A DNA stretch of 21,922 nt from JBGOUV01 sp041477815 (GTDB lineage: Bacteria; Acidobacteriota; Terriglobia; Bryobacterales; JACQDG01). Both the position numbers and the translations under genes were made by a program. The notes beneath the pieces are model-generated. The model worked only from the letters and a program-made list of their open reading frames with translations. It had not been told where the DNA came from and did not search any database. Of this stretch, positions 6,338 to 13,574 are shown piece by piece. Positions within the stretch are counted from its first letter, which is position 1; every line of letters starts with the position of its first letter. The DNA lies in assembly GCA_041477815.1 (NCBI GenBank), contig JBGOUV010000061.1:1-21922 (forward strand), given 5' to 3'.

Positions 6338-7810
6338 ATGTCCACTACTCAGTCAACCAACACCCCAGACCCATCACCCATCAGCCGCCGTTCCGGCCCC
6401 CGTACCCCCGAAGGCAAGGCCCGCTCTCGCCTCAACGCCCTCAAACACGGCCTCACCGCCACCCTGGCCGTCCTCCCCAACGAGGACCCCGACCAGTTCG
6501 AAGCCTTCCGCGACGCCCTCCTGGCCGACTTTGACCCCCAAGGCCCCGCCCAGCAAGTCCTCGTCGAGGAGTTCATCGTAGCTGTCTGGCGCCAGCGCCG
6601 CATGCACCTCGCCGAATCCGGCATCTTCCGCACCCGCCTCCAGGACCTGCACCGCGATATCAAAAAGAACTACCCCGACCTCCCCGGCGCCGACCTCGCC
6701 GCCGTCTTCTTCCATACCCAAGGGAGCCTCCCCCTCTTCTGCCGCTACCAGGCCCGAGCTGAAAAAGCTTTCTACAGCGCCCTCCGTGCCGTCCAGAACT
6801 TCCCTCCCTCCTCCCCAACTACCAAACGAACCCCAGTGGCCAGCGACCGGTGGCCAGTGGCCAGCGATCCCTGTCCTTCCCCCGAGTCCGCCGACCCTCC
6901 ACCGCCTGACCACTGCCCTCCGCCTACTTGCCACTGGCCACTGGCCACTGGCCACTGCCTCCCCGCTGGCCACTGCCTCCCCGCGGACCACCAGCCGCTG
7001 CTACTATCGGACGATGACCTTCCTGAGCCCCTGGTTCCTCCTGGCGGGCCTCCTGACCCTGGCCCTCCCCCTCTGGCTCCACCTCCTCGAACGCCAGAAC
7101 CCCGTCCGGATCCCCTTTGCCAGCCTGATGTTCTTCCAGCGCCGCACGGAGCGGTCGATCCGCCACCGCCGCCTCCGCTATCTCCTCCTCCTCGCCGCCC
7201 GCCTGGCTCTTCTGGCTCTCCTGGCGCTGCTGTTCGCGCGCCCCGTTCTCCGTCGCCCCGCCTCCAGCGTCACCCAGTCCAATCGTCTCCGCATCCTGGC
7301 CGTGGACACCTCCTTCTCCATGTAGACCGGCGATCGCTGGAAGCGCGCCCAATCGGAAGCCCAGTCGCTCCTCGGCAATCTCCGTCCCGGCGACCGCGCC
7401 CAGGTCCTCACCTTCGGTCCCGGCGTACGCCTCCACCACGACCCCACCGACGATCCCCTCGTACTCCGTGCCGCCGTCAACTCTCTCCAGCCCACCAACT
7501 CCCGCAACTCCTACGGCGACCTGGGCCAATCCCTCCGCGCCCTGGCCCAGAACTCTCCCCTCCCCGCGGAAGTCCACGTCATCTCCGACTTCCAAAACTC
7601 CGCCATGCCCGGCCGCTTTGCCGATCTAAGCCTCCCCCCCAACGCCACTCTAACTCCCCACAACGTCGCCCCCACCGACGCCCCCAACTGGTGCGTCGAA
7701 TCGATCAAAGGCGACACCCGCGTGTACGAAAAGGGACGAGCCCGCATCGAAGCCGTAATCGCCGGCTTCAACACCCCCGCCGCCACCCGCCGCGTCTTTT
7801 TAGTAATTAA
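6338..7810 (+). CDS. GPRTPEGKA/NALKHGLT conserved hypothetical protein, native end lost
   Basis: The first roughly 165 residues (to about 6830) look like a real conserved protein: RRSGPRTPEGKARSRLNALK then HGLT near the N-terminus, followed by a helical region with EDPDQFEAFRDALLADF and VWRQRRM. This family is frequent in Acidobacteriota and has no known function. After FPPSSPTTKRTP the frame enters a cluster of TGGCCAGTGG repeats, reads as WPVAS/WPLATGH repeats, and then becomes proline- and arginine-rich noise because it overlaps the BatA-like gene in another frame. The stop at 7808-7810 is therefore probably not the original end. I trust only about 6338-6830; insertion or expansion of the repeats likely removed the stop. 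No signal peptide or membrane segment is seen. Confidence 0.55.
   Translation: MSTTQSTNTPDPSPISRRSGPRTPEGKARSRLNALKHGLTATLAVLPNEDPDQFEAFRDALLADFDPQGPAQQVLVEEFIVAVWRQRRMHLAESGIFRTRLQDLHRDIKKNYPDLPGADLAAVFFHTQGSLPLFCRYQARAEKAFYSALRAVQNFPPSSPTTKRTPVASDRWPVASDPCPSPESADPPPPDHCPPPTCHWPLATGHCLPAGHCLPADHQPLLLSDDDLPEPLVPPGGPPDPGPPPLAPPPRTPEPRPDPLCQPDVLPAPHGAVDPPPPPPLSPPPRRPPGSSGSPGAAVRAPRSPSPRLQRHPVQSSPHPGRGHLLLHVDRRSLEARPIGSPVAPRQSPSRRPRPGPHLRSRRTPPPRPHRRSPRTPCRRQLSPAHQLPQLLRRPGPIPPRPGPELSPPRGSPRHLRLPKLRHARPLCRSKPPPQRHSNSPQRRPHRRPQLVRRIDQRRHPRVRKGTSPHRSRNRRLQHPRRHPPRLFSN
6833..6976. repeat. TGGCCACTGG tandem and inverted repeat cluster
   Basis: Left arm at about 6833-6868 carries repeated CCAGTGGCCAG units. 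Right arm at about 6931-6976 carries four or more CCACTGGCCACTGG units in the opposite sense. GTGGCCAGTGGCCAG (6850-6864) is the exact reverse complement of CTGGCCACTGGCCAC (6934-6948), so the arms could form a 15-bp stem across a 69-nt spacer. Each unit is itself nearly palindromic around TGGCCA. The cluster sits between the conserved part of the upstream protein and the BatA-like gene. Confidence 0.75.
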
Positions 7811-9041
7811 CAGTAGGCAAATAGCCTCTCAGCAGGTCCCAGTCCCCGAATCCGGCCGCGCCACCGTCGAGTTCAAGGATTTCGACGTCCCCCACGGCCA
7901 ATCCCGAGGCGAAGTACGGATCGACTCGGCCGACCAGCTCCCCGCCGACGACGTGCGTCTCACCTCCTTCGAGCGCTCCGACCCTTCCCCCATCCTGTTC
8001 CTCCACCCCCCCGGCCACACCCGCGAGATGCTCTACTTCCGCACCGCCCTCGAAGCCTCCGGTCCGGCCATGTTCAACCTCCAGGCCGCCACCCCCTCCG
8101 ACGCCGGCAACCTCGCCCCCGAGCGCTTTGCCTTCCTGATCCTCCACGACCTGACCCGCCTCCCCGCCCTCCTGGAGCAGCGCCTCAAAGCCTCCCTCGA
8201 AGCCGGCGCCAGCGCCCTCCTCATCCTAGGTCCTAACACTGCCCTAGAGGGCACGATCCCCCTCCTGAACCGCCGCGTCACCGAGACCCTCTACGCCGCC
8301 CGCGAGCGCGAGCGCTTCTACCAGGTCTCCCAGCTCGACTCCGCCCATCCCACCCTCCGCGGCGCCCAGCGCTTCGCCGGCGTCAAGTTCTTCCGCTTCA
8401 TCCGCCTCGACGCCCCCGCCGACCGCGTCCTGGCCCGCCTCTCCGACAACTCCCCCTTCCTCATCGAGGAGCCCCTGGGCGTAGGCCGCCTACTAATCCT
8501 TACCTCGCCCCTGGACAATCTCTGGAACGACCTCCCCGTCCATCCCCTCTTCGTCCCCTTCGTCTCCGAAACCTCCCGCTACCTCGCCGGCTTCGAGGAC
8601 ACCGTCACCCAAGCCACCATCGACACCGTCCTGGAACTGAAGAAACGCCGCGACCCCCGCGCCACCGTCGAGGTCCTCGACCCCGCCGGCCGCCGCGCCC
8701 TCGACCTCGCCGGCGCCGTAGCCGGCCGCGACCTCCCGCTAGCCTCCACCGGCTTCTACGAGATCCGCCGCGCCGGCCGCACCGAGCTGGTAGCGGTCAA
8801 CCCCGACCCCCGCGAGTCCGACCTCCGCCCCATGCCCGCCGACACCCTCGCCCTCTGGAAGTCCACCGGCAGCCCCGCCCCCGCGGACCCCTCCGCTCCC
8901 CAATCCGCTTCCGGCCCCGCCAAAATAGTAACAACCGACTTCTGGCGCACGTTCCTATTACTAGTTCTTGCCCTGGCAATAATGGAATCGGTCCTGGGCA
9001 ACCTGCACTTGGGTGTCCGCCGGGAGGTTCAATCGGAATGA
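7014..9041 (+). pseudogene. BatA/VWA-type membrane protein interrupted by an in-frame amber codon
   Basis: The frame encodes 675 codons with one internal TAG at 7323-7325. The N-terminus (LSPWFLLAGLLTLALPLWLH, then RIPFASLMFF and a second hydrophobic stretch at about 56-76) is the aerotolerance-regulator BatA N-terminal domain. A VWA domain follows (RILAVDTSFSM, with the DxSxS metal-site motif at 98-102); the stop falls directly after this motif. The frame then continues unbroken through the rest of the VWA domain (HVISDFQNSAMPGRF), a long extracytoplasmic region and a C-terminal membrane helix (FLLLVLALAIMESVLG). One substitution would restore the gene, for example CAG to TAG. A pipeline may call only the part from ATG 7605, but that start is internal to the domain. 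This could be a recent null allele, a sequencing error, or amber readthrough. The stop overlaps the next ATG (ATGA). Confidence 0.8.
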
Positions 9042-9262
9042 GCCGGTCGTATGATCGGGCGTGCGGTCTCGAATGCGATCCCGCCAAGGCCACCCGCAAC
9101 GCGACCAAGCACGGGGTCTCCTTTGATGAGGCCTCTACTGTGGCTGGCGAGTTGGGCGAAGTCTTCCATGCCGCAAGCAACTGCGGGCGAAGGCTGCTTG
9201 GCGAGTTCGCCGTTTTAGGCCGCCCAGGCCGGTTCTACGCAGGCGGGTCAATTAGGAGTTAG
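9038..9262 (+). pseudogene. BrnT-family toxin remnant
   Basis: The 74-codon frame starts with ATG overlapping the stop of the BatA-like gene. Residues 10-35 (GLECDPAKATRNATKHGVSF then DEASTV) match the N-terminus of BrnT, the RNase toxin of BrnT/BrnA toxin-antitoxin systems. After about residue 36 (base 9145) the similarity stops: the expected continuation with the central strands and catalytic region is replaced by an unrelated tail ending GRFYAGGSIRS. No brnA antitoxin follows. This is most likely a gene truncated where the lower-GC segment begins. The BrnT assignment rests on motif resemblance only. Confidence 0.55.
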
Positions 9263-9523
9263 CCCGACCCACGTAAATGGTCGTGCAATCGAGCAAACCG
9301 GAGTACACTTAGCAACAAGGAACCAAGGGCATGACGCGAGACCGGAAGCGCCGGACCAAACCGGCTAGAGCCGCAAGCGTGCGGACAGAACACTGGCTGG
9401 TGCCGAGGTTGAGGACGGACTCCATCTCGGTGAGGTCCGACGCAAGTCCTGGGGTGTCGGGTGGATCGTGAAGCTGACTGTGAAGTGAGGATGGCAAGCA
9501 TGGACGGGGAAGGAAGGGTCGCA
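9263..9523. other. Intergenic stretch without a supported gene
   Basis: Lower-GC sequence between the BrnT remnant and the lipoprotein gene. A 46-codon frame at 9331-9471 (starting MTRDRKRRTKPARAA) has a weak purine-rich leader but no recognisable feature. An imperfect hairpin is possible near 9416-9442 (CGGAC ... GTCCG). I see nothing else. Confidence 0.4.
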
Positions 9524-10315
9524 ATGCACCGACCCTTTATGCTCGCGCTCATATTCGGCTCGACTCTCTTGCTCACAAGATGCGGCCAGCAATCCGATTC
9601 ATCTCTGGTCGTAATCATACCGCCGGAACCAGTTCTGGAATTTTCAGCCGAGCGCGGAACTAGCGGCGAAATTTTCATAGTCGGAACGACAGATCTGCCC
9701 GACGGTCTGAGGCTCGGCGTAGAAGTTCGGCGCACAACAGGGCAACTTCTTGGCCAGGATTTCAAGATGACAGTTAAGGAAAGGCGCTTCCGCTCACAGG
9801 GGTTCACTGATCGCAATAAGCCTCACCCACCCGGAAAATACGAGGTGGAGGTACTCGCTCACTTCAACGGGGCTTGGCAATCCAGGGAGATCCTCAATGC
9901 AACTGGCCAAGGCGGGTCGAAGCTGCGCGGGAAACTGTTCACGCTAGAGGACCCGGAACTTATCGATAGCAACAAGCGTCTTCGGCAAATCCGCATCTTG
10001 CTATTTCCGCCCATTGACAACAGCGCGGCGCTCAGTGCGATTCGACTGGTGAGAAATGCAGTGTTGACGATTGATGGAAGTCGTTCTGCTGAAAATGTCG
10101 GCGCCGTCGTGGACTCGTACATGGCCATACGGGAGCTGAAACCCGGCGGCTGGAGGGCGGAGCGCATTGGCGCGGGAACGTATACGGTTATCTTCGATTT
10201 CATCAACGGAAAGGACGGTCCAGACCGGGCGCTGTGGTCCGCCGATCTGAACAATAGGACGGTACGTCCCTTGAACAAGAACGGTAAGTACTTTAGCTGG
10301 ATGCCTAGCCATTGA
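9524..10315 (+). CDS. Hypothetical lipoprotein-like secreted protein
   Basis: Predicted 263-residue protein. The N-terminus MHRPFMLALIFGSTLLLTRC is a signal peptide ending in a lipobox-like LLTRC at Cys20; arginine at -1 is unusual, so lipidation is uncertain. The mature part begins with a low-complexity linker and then strands such as GEIFIVGTTDLPDG and YEVEVLAHFNG, suggesting a beta-sandwich domain, and ends in YFSWMPSH. I do not recognise the family. Start chosen at ATG 9524 because GGGGAAGGAAGGG precedes it and the signal peptide begins there; the in-frame ATG 9461 would put 21 charged residues before it. Its codon use is less C-ending than that of genes to the left, consistent with an accessory segment. 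Confidence 0.7.
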   Translation: MHRPFMLALIFGSTLLLTRCGQQSDSSLVVIIPPEPVLEFSAERGTSGEIFIVGTTDLPDGLRLGVEVRRTTGQLLGQDFKMTVKERRFRSQGFTDRNKPHPPGKYEVEVLAHFNGAWQSREILNATGQGGSKLRGKLFTLEDPELIDSNKRLRQIRILLFPPIDNSAALSAIRLVRNAVLTIDGSRSAENVGAVVDSYMAIRELKPGGWRAERIGAGTYTVIFDFINGKDGPDRALWSADLNNRTVRPLNKNGKYFSWMPSH

Positions 10316-10328
10316 CAGGCCCGGCCCC

Positions 10329-10387
10329 AGGAGGCATCGCACCGGCGCGGTCGCGGCGGTGCTCTTCGCGCCAAGGAGGCACCGCAC
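10329..10387. repeat. Short direct repeat with a GC-rich hairpin
   Basis: AGGAGGCATCGCAC (10329-10342) recurs 45 bp later as AGGAGGCACCGCAC (10374-10387). Between them GCACCG (10339-10344) can pair with CGGTGC (10357-10362). It follows the lipoprotein-like gene by a few bases and could act as a terminator, although there is no T-run. It lacks the GTTRRRY end expected of an attC site. Confidence 0.35.
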
Positions 10388-10480
10388 TGACGGTATACTA
10401 GCGGATTCCGACACCTAGACAGATCGCCTGCGATTCAGCAAACATCGTCGGCGAGGCCACGCAAGGCAGGTCACACAGAC

Positions 10481-10924
10481 ATGGAAAACAAGGTCGTCAC
10501 CCTTGACGATATTGAACGGCGATTGGTTTCCGAGCACCTCAAGCCCCACTACGATTGGATTCGTCATGTCGTGAGTCTCTCCACGGCATCGCTGACTCTG
10601 CTAGTTTCCCTGCAGAGCCACTACGTTCCCAAGGTTCCAAAGGGTGTTTGGTTGGTCGCTCTGTGCTGGCTATTGCTGGCTTTAGCAATATTGTGCGGCT
10701 TGTTGGCTCTACGGGGCGAAGATCAAACGCTTCTGGATGCGGCACGAGACCTACGTCAGAAGCGCGTTGATTTCGGTGACGAGGCAACTGCCGCCGCAGT
10801 GATGAGGAATAGCGGGTTCACTCCGCGGCCTATCTATGCATGGGCGCGCCGGCTGATGATCTGTTCCTTTTCGGCTGGAGTCGTGACGCTTGCCATTTTC
10901 GCGGTTTGGAATCTGCCACTGTGA
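10481..10924 (+). CDS. Small membrane protein, unknown function
   Basis: Predicted 147-residue protein with three hydrophobic segments at about 28-46, 56-77 (GVWLVALCWLLLALAILCGL) and 123-144. A charged soluble loop (about 78-118, LRGEDQTLLDAARDLRQKRV) lies between helices two and three. AAGGCAGG upstream of ATG 10481 may serve as ribosome binding site at somewhat long spacing. No family is recognised. The gene is followed 34 bp downstream by an attC-like structure oriented so that gene plus attC would form one integron cassette. Function cannot be inferred beyond membrane residence. Confidence 0.65.
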   Translation: MENKVVTLDDIERRLVSEHLKPHYDWIRHVVSLSTASLTLLVSLQSHYVPKVPKGVWLVALCWLLLALAILCGLLALRGEDQTLLDAARDLRQKRVDFGDEATAAAVMRNSGFTPRPIYAWARRLMICSFSAGVVTLAIFAVWNLPL

Positions 10925-10958
10925 CTTCATACCTGGATCGGAGGTTACCAGCAGACCG

Positions 10959-11024
10959 GGCTAACCAGGGCATGCACCCGACCGCCCAAAAACCGGGCGG
11001 CGGGTGATGCCCCAGTCGTTAGAC
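10959..11024 (+). other. Putative integron attC recombination site
   Basis: A 66-bp imperfect palindrome with attC architecture. Outer boxes: GGCTAAC (10959-10965) and GTTAGAC (11018-11024), the latter fitting GTTRRRY exactly and the former fitting RYYYAAC with one mismatch. Inner stem: GGGCAT/ATGCCC, CACCCG/CGGGTG and CCGCCC/GGGCGG pair perfectly (18 bp), interrupted only by two single bulged bases, G10974 and A10981, both on the left arm, like the extrahelical bases of attC. An asymmetric internal loop (CA versus CAGTC) sits where the unpaired central spacer should be, and AAAAACC forms the terminal loop. The site follows the stop of a small plus-strand gene by 34 bp, and a new start codon with a good Shine-Dalgarno begins 20 bp after it, as in cassette arrays. 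No integrase gene is present. Confidence 0.65.
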
Positions 11025-11029
11025 GGACC

Positions 11030-11036
11030 GGAGAAG
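11030..11036 (+). promoter_or_regulatory. Shine-Dalgarno site just after the attC-like element
   Basis: GGAGAAG lies 7 nt before ATG 11044. It supports translation initiating there, right behind the cassette boundary. Confidence 0.45.
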
Positions 11037-11043
11037 CGAACTA

Positions 11044-11311
11044 ATGCCATTTGTACCGCTTGGACTGGAACCCGTCTCTGTTGAGATCCGAAAGGCCGGC
11101 ACCGTGGTCGGCTCACCGACCGGTCTATTCGCTGGCAGCCCAGGAGGTCGTATTCGATGACGTTGTGGTCCGAGGTGACCTGTCGGGGCAACTAGAGTAC
11201 AACGGCCGAACGATTCAGATAGTCGCCGTCGACACCATCATAGGGCTGGATGTGGGACTCGGCGGAGCACGAGGTCCAGTTTGGAAAGGCGTCCGGTGCA
11301 GGGTGCTCTGA
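11044..11311 (+). pseudogene. Hypothetical small gene with probable frameshift
   Basis: ATG 11044 has a good Shine-Dalgarno and encodes MPFVPLGLEPVSVEIRKAGT then VVGSPTGLFAGSPGG before a stop at 11158-11160. The neighbouring frame then continues with plausible coding sequence (EVVFDDVVVRGDLSGQLEYN, then GRTIQIVAVDTIIGLDVGLG) to TGA 11309-11311. One base change around 11130-11155 would join the two into a protein of about 88 residues. I recognise no family. Its position straight after the attC-like element suggests a cassette gene, now broken or carrying a sequencing error. It could also be non-coding. Confidence 0.35.
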
Positions 11312-11466
11312 TGGACCAGGACTACAACGCCATCTCCAAGACGCAGCAGTGGTTTCGCACCTATGGCCGACGCCTAGCATCAAGTTATGAAGCTTCCGGT
11401 CTTGTCGAACACAACGTTACAAAAGGGGGCAGCCGGGAGCATCAAGTGGTGCAGCTCCGGTGGTAG
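11311..11466 (+). pseudogene. Truncated hypothetical gene (51 codons)
   Basis: Starts at ATG 11311, overlapping the previous stop as TGATG. Encodes MDQDYNAISKTQQWFRTYGR, then LASSYEASGLVEHNVTKGGS and REHQVVQLRW before TAG. The segment SYEASGLVEHNVTKGGSREH looks to me like the N-terminus of a longer family (possibly DUF6602-like proteins, which continue well beyond a GGSRE motif); that assignment is weak. The abrupt end suggests a stub of a deleted gene. Confidence 0.35.
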
Positions 11467-11692
11467 AATTGCAGTCGCGTCAAGGTGACCCCGGTGTCTG
11501 AAAGCCGGCAGCTCAGTTGGCTCCCAAGAGTTCGCCTGGGAGTGTAGGGTGAGTGGGGCTGCGCGCAGTTGAATCTGGCCCACACCGTGCTAGATCTAAA
11601 CGCTGAACCGGTCAGGCTAGCACCCCGTACGCAAAGCTGAGGAATGGATTTTGTCAACCAATTCAGGCACCGTCCGGTTAGCCTGGTTAGTA
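11467..11692. other. Intergenic stretch with two hairpins, no gene seen
   Basis: Lies between the truncated gene on the plus strand and the end of the minus-strand kinase operon. It contains CTCCCA (11521-11526) pairing with TGGGAG (11537-11542) and a second hairpin next to the kinase stop (separate entry). A GTTGAAT at about 11569 fits GTTRRRY but has no matching partner box. No supported coding sequence. Confidence 0.45.
11656..11688 (-). terminator. Possible terminator hairpin at the end of the minus-strand operon
   Basis: AACC/GGTT, AGGC/GCCT and ACCG/CGGT pair as nested segments with small internal loops, directly downstream of the kinase stop at 11695-11693. There is no clear U-tract on the minus strand, so it may be only a 3' mRNA stabiliser. 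Confidence 0.3.
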
Positions 11693-12844
11693 TCAGCGTA
11701 ACGTAATCAAAAGGATCACGACGACGGCCACCAGGACCACGACCGCGCCGATGAGCACCCACAGCAGCAGCGGAGGTGGGCCATCTGTGGCGGGGGCGGC
11801 GGCGGGGGCGACCAGCGGCGTGCCGCAGCGGGCGCAGACCACGGCATGCGGAGAGTTGGCGTGGGTACAGGAGGGGCAGAAGCGCGCCTGCGGCGCCGGC
11901 CGGGGAGGCGGCGCCGGCCGGGCGGGGGCAGGCTCCGGGCGCGGCGCGGGCACGGGCGCCACGGGCGTCCGGCGGACGACCCTGGTCTTCGCTAGGTCCG
12001 CCCGGGCCGGCGGGGACTCTGCCGCCGGGGCATGCTCCAGCGTGAACCGGCACAGCGAGAGGGCCTGCCGCAACTCGCCGGCGCTCTGCCAGCGCTTTAG
12101 GGGATCTTTCTCCAGCGCCCGGCGGATCACGAACTCCAGGCCCTGGGGCGCCCCCGGCGGCGCCACCCCGCTCCAGGCCGGCGGCGACTCGAACAAGATG
12201 GCGCTCAGGATCTCCGGCAGGCTCTTCTTGCCCACCGAGAACGGGTGCTGGCTCGCGCCGAGCCGGTAAAAAACGATCCCGGCGGCGAATACATCGGTGG
12301 ACGAGGAGCAGGTCTCGCCGCGGATCTGCTCCGGGGCCATGTAGTTCAGCGTCCCCACGGAGGCGCCGACCCGGGTGAGCGCCGAGGAGGCCATCCGAAC
12401 CATGCCGAAATCGAGCAGGCGGACCCGGCCCGAGTTCTCCAGAAACAGGTTGGCCGGCTTGATGTCGCGATGCACCAAGCCGCGCGCGTGGGCGTACTGC
12501 AAGCCGTCGCACACCGCGTCCATGATGGAGAGCTTCTGCTCCCAGGAGAACGTCCGGCCGGAGGCGAGCACCTGGCTGAAGTCCGCGCCTTCCAGGTATT
12601 CCATCACCTGGTAGAGGACCTCCGCGGTTTCGCCCGAGTCGAGGACGCGGACCAGGTTGGGATGATCGAGGGTGGCGCAGACGGCGGCCTCGCGCTGGAA
12701 CCGCTCGCGCTCTTCGGCGCTCAATCCGGCCAGCGGGGCCGTCTTCATGGCCAGCTTGGACCCGTCCTTGCCGGCCACCACGTAGAACGGCCGCCGCCCG
12801 CCTTGCACGGTTTCCAGCACGCGGTACGGGCCTATGGTGTCCAT
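11693..12844 (-). CDS. Tail-anchored Ser/Thr kinase with zinc ribbon
   Basis: Predicted 383-residue Hanks-type kinase. K34 (LAMKTAP), E52 in helix C, HRDIKPAN with D127, DFG with D145 and NYMAPEQ are all present, so phosphotransfer is plausible. The glycine loop is atypical: ETVQGGRRPFYVV replaces the usual GxGxxG. A proline/alanine-rich linker (about 275-320) leads to a zinc ribbon CPSC-x10-CARC (C323, C326, C337, C340) and a single C-terminal membrane helix (about 358-381), leaving the kinase cytoplasmic. The ATG at 12844 is one base after the PP2C stop (TGA-T-ATG), so kinase and phosphatase form an adjacent writer/eraser pair. It is the last gene of the electron-transfer operon; the likely targets, by inference, are operon products. 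Confidence 0.88.
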   Translation of the reverse strand: MDTIGPYRVLETVQGGRRPFYVVAGKDGSKLAMKTAPLAGLSAEERERFQREAAVCATLDHPNLVRVLDSGETAEVLYQVMEYLEGADFSQVLASGRTFSWEQKLSIMDAVCDGLQYAHARGLVHRDIKPANLFLENSGRVRLLDFGMVRMASSALTRVGASVGTLNYMAPEQIRGETCSSSTDVFAAGIVFYRLGASQHPFSVGKKSLPEILSAILFESPPAWSGVAPPGAPQGLEFVIRRALEKDPLKRWQSAGELRQALSLCRFTLEHAPAAESPPARADLAKTRVVRRTPVAPVPAPRPEPAPARPAPPPRPAPQARFCPSCTHANSPHAVVCARCGTPLVAPAAAPATDGPPPLLLWVLIGAVVVLVAVVVILLITLR

Positions 12845-12845
12845 A

Positions 12846-13574
12846 TCAGCCTTCCTGATACCGCAGGAGCACCGCGGTGATGTTGTCGGGGCCTCCGGCC
12901 TGGTTGGCGCCGTCGACCAGGCGGGCGGCCAGGGCGGGCAGCAGACCGCCGGCGTCGAGAACGGCGGCCAGGGCGTCGTCGCCCGACGGACCCCAGAGGC
13001 CATCGGAACAAAGCAGGATCAGATCGCCCGGCGCCAGCTCCTCGCGGTGCGCGCGGATCAGCACGTCCGGCCCGCTCCCCACGGCCATGGTCAGAGCCTG
13101 GTGCTGCGGGTACTGCCGGATCTGCTCGGCGGTGAGGCCGAGGTTGGTGCGGAGGTCGTTCGAGACGGTCTGGTCGTAGGAAAGCTGGCGCAGCTCCCGG
13201 CCGCGCCACAGGTAGGCGCGGCTGTCGCCGACATTGACGATCCAGAGACTCGATCCGCGCCAGTGGGCCAGCACGATGGTCGAGCCCATACCCGAGCAGT
13301 CCTCGCGCGCCTGCGCCGCCTGCCACACCTCGCGATTGGCCGCCCGCACGGCCTCCTTCAGCAACTCCTCCGGACCCAGCTCCGGCTCGGCCGGCCGGCG
13401 CAGGTAGGCGACCACGGTTTCCACGGTCAGGGCCGAGGCTACCTCGCCGCAGTTCTCGCCCCCCATGCCGTCGGCGACCAGGCAGGTCGCCAGGTCCAGC
13501 TCGAGGGCCAGGGCATCCTCGTTGTTCGGGCGCACCGCGCCGGGGTGGGTGACCCCGCAGGCCTCCAGGGGCAT
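12846..13574 (-). CDS. PP2C-family Ser/Thr protein phosphatase
   Basis: Predicted 242-residue PPM/PP2C phosphatase of the bacterial Stp/PrpC type, which removes phosphate from Ser/Thr with two metal ions. Signature motifs in order: VRPNNEDA (14-21, D20), LVADGMGG (32-39, D35), GSTIVLA (97-103), NVGDSRAYLW (114-123), LLCSDGLW (187-194, D191) and GGPDNIT (227-233, D230). All metal-binding aspartates are present and the length is that of a minimal catalytic domain, without membrane segment. It begins at ATG 13574, sharing one base with the upstream decaheme gene's TAA (TAATG), and ends one base before the kinase ATG, so it is probably translationally coupled to both. It likely reverses the kinase and acts on FHA-bound or redox-module targets (inference). 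Confidence 0.93.
   Translation of the reverse strand: MPLEACGVTHPGAVRPNNEDALALELDLATCLVADGMGGENCGEVASALTVETVVAYLRRPAEPELGPEELLKEAVRAANREVWQAAQAREDCSGMGSTIVLAHWRGSSLWIVNVGDSRAYLWRGRELRQLSYDQTVSNDLRTNLGLTAEQIRQYPQHQALTMAVGSGPDVLIRAHREELAPGDLILLCSDGLWGPSGDDALAAVLDAGGLLPALAARLVDGANQAGGPDNITAVLLRYQEG

Noticed and set aside
7605..9041. Independent gene starting at ATG 7605
   Set aside because: That ATG lies inside the VWA domain (QNSAMPGRF) in the same frame as the upstream BatA N-terminus, so it is part of one interrupted gene rather than a separate one.
9151..9157. GTTGGGC as a second attC or insertion site
   Set aside because: It fits GTTRRRY but has no complementary left box or palindrome, so it cannot be called an attC; kept only as a possible secondary insertion point.
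9331..9471. 46-codon frame starting MTRDRKRRTKPARAA
   Set aside because: Very short, basic and without recognisable similarity; only a weak purine-rich leader supports it.
11515..11575. Hairpin CTCCCA/TGGGAG followed by GTTGAAT as another attC
   Set aside because: No RYYYAAC box upstream and no paired bulge pattern; the stem is only six base pairs.
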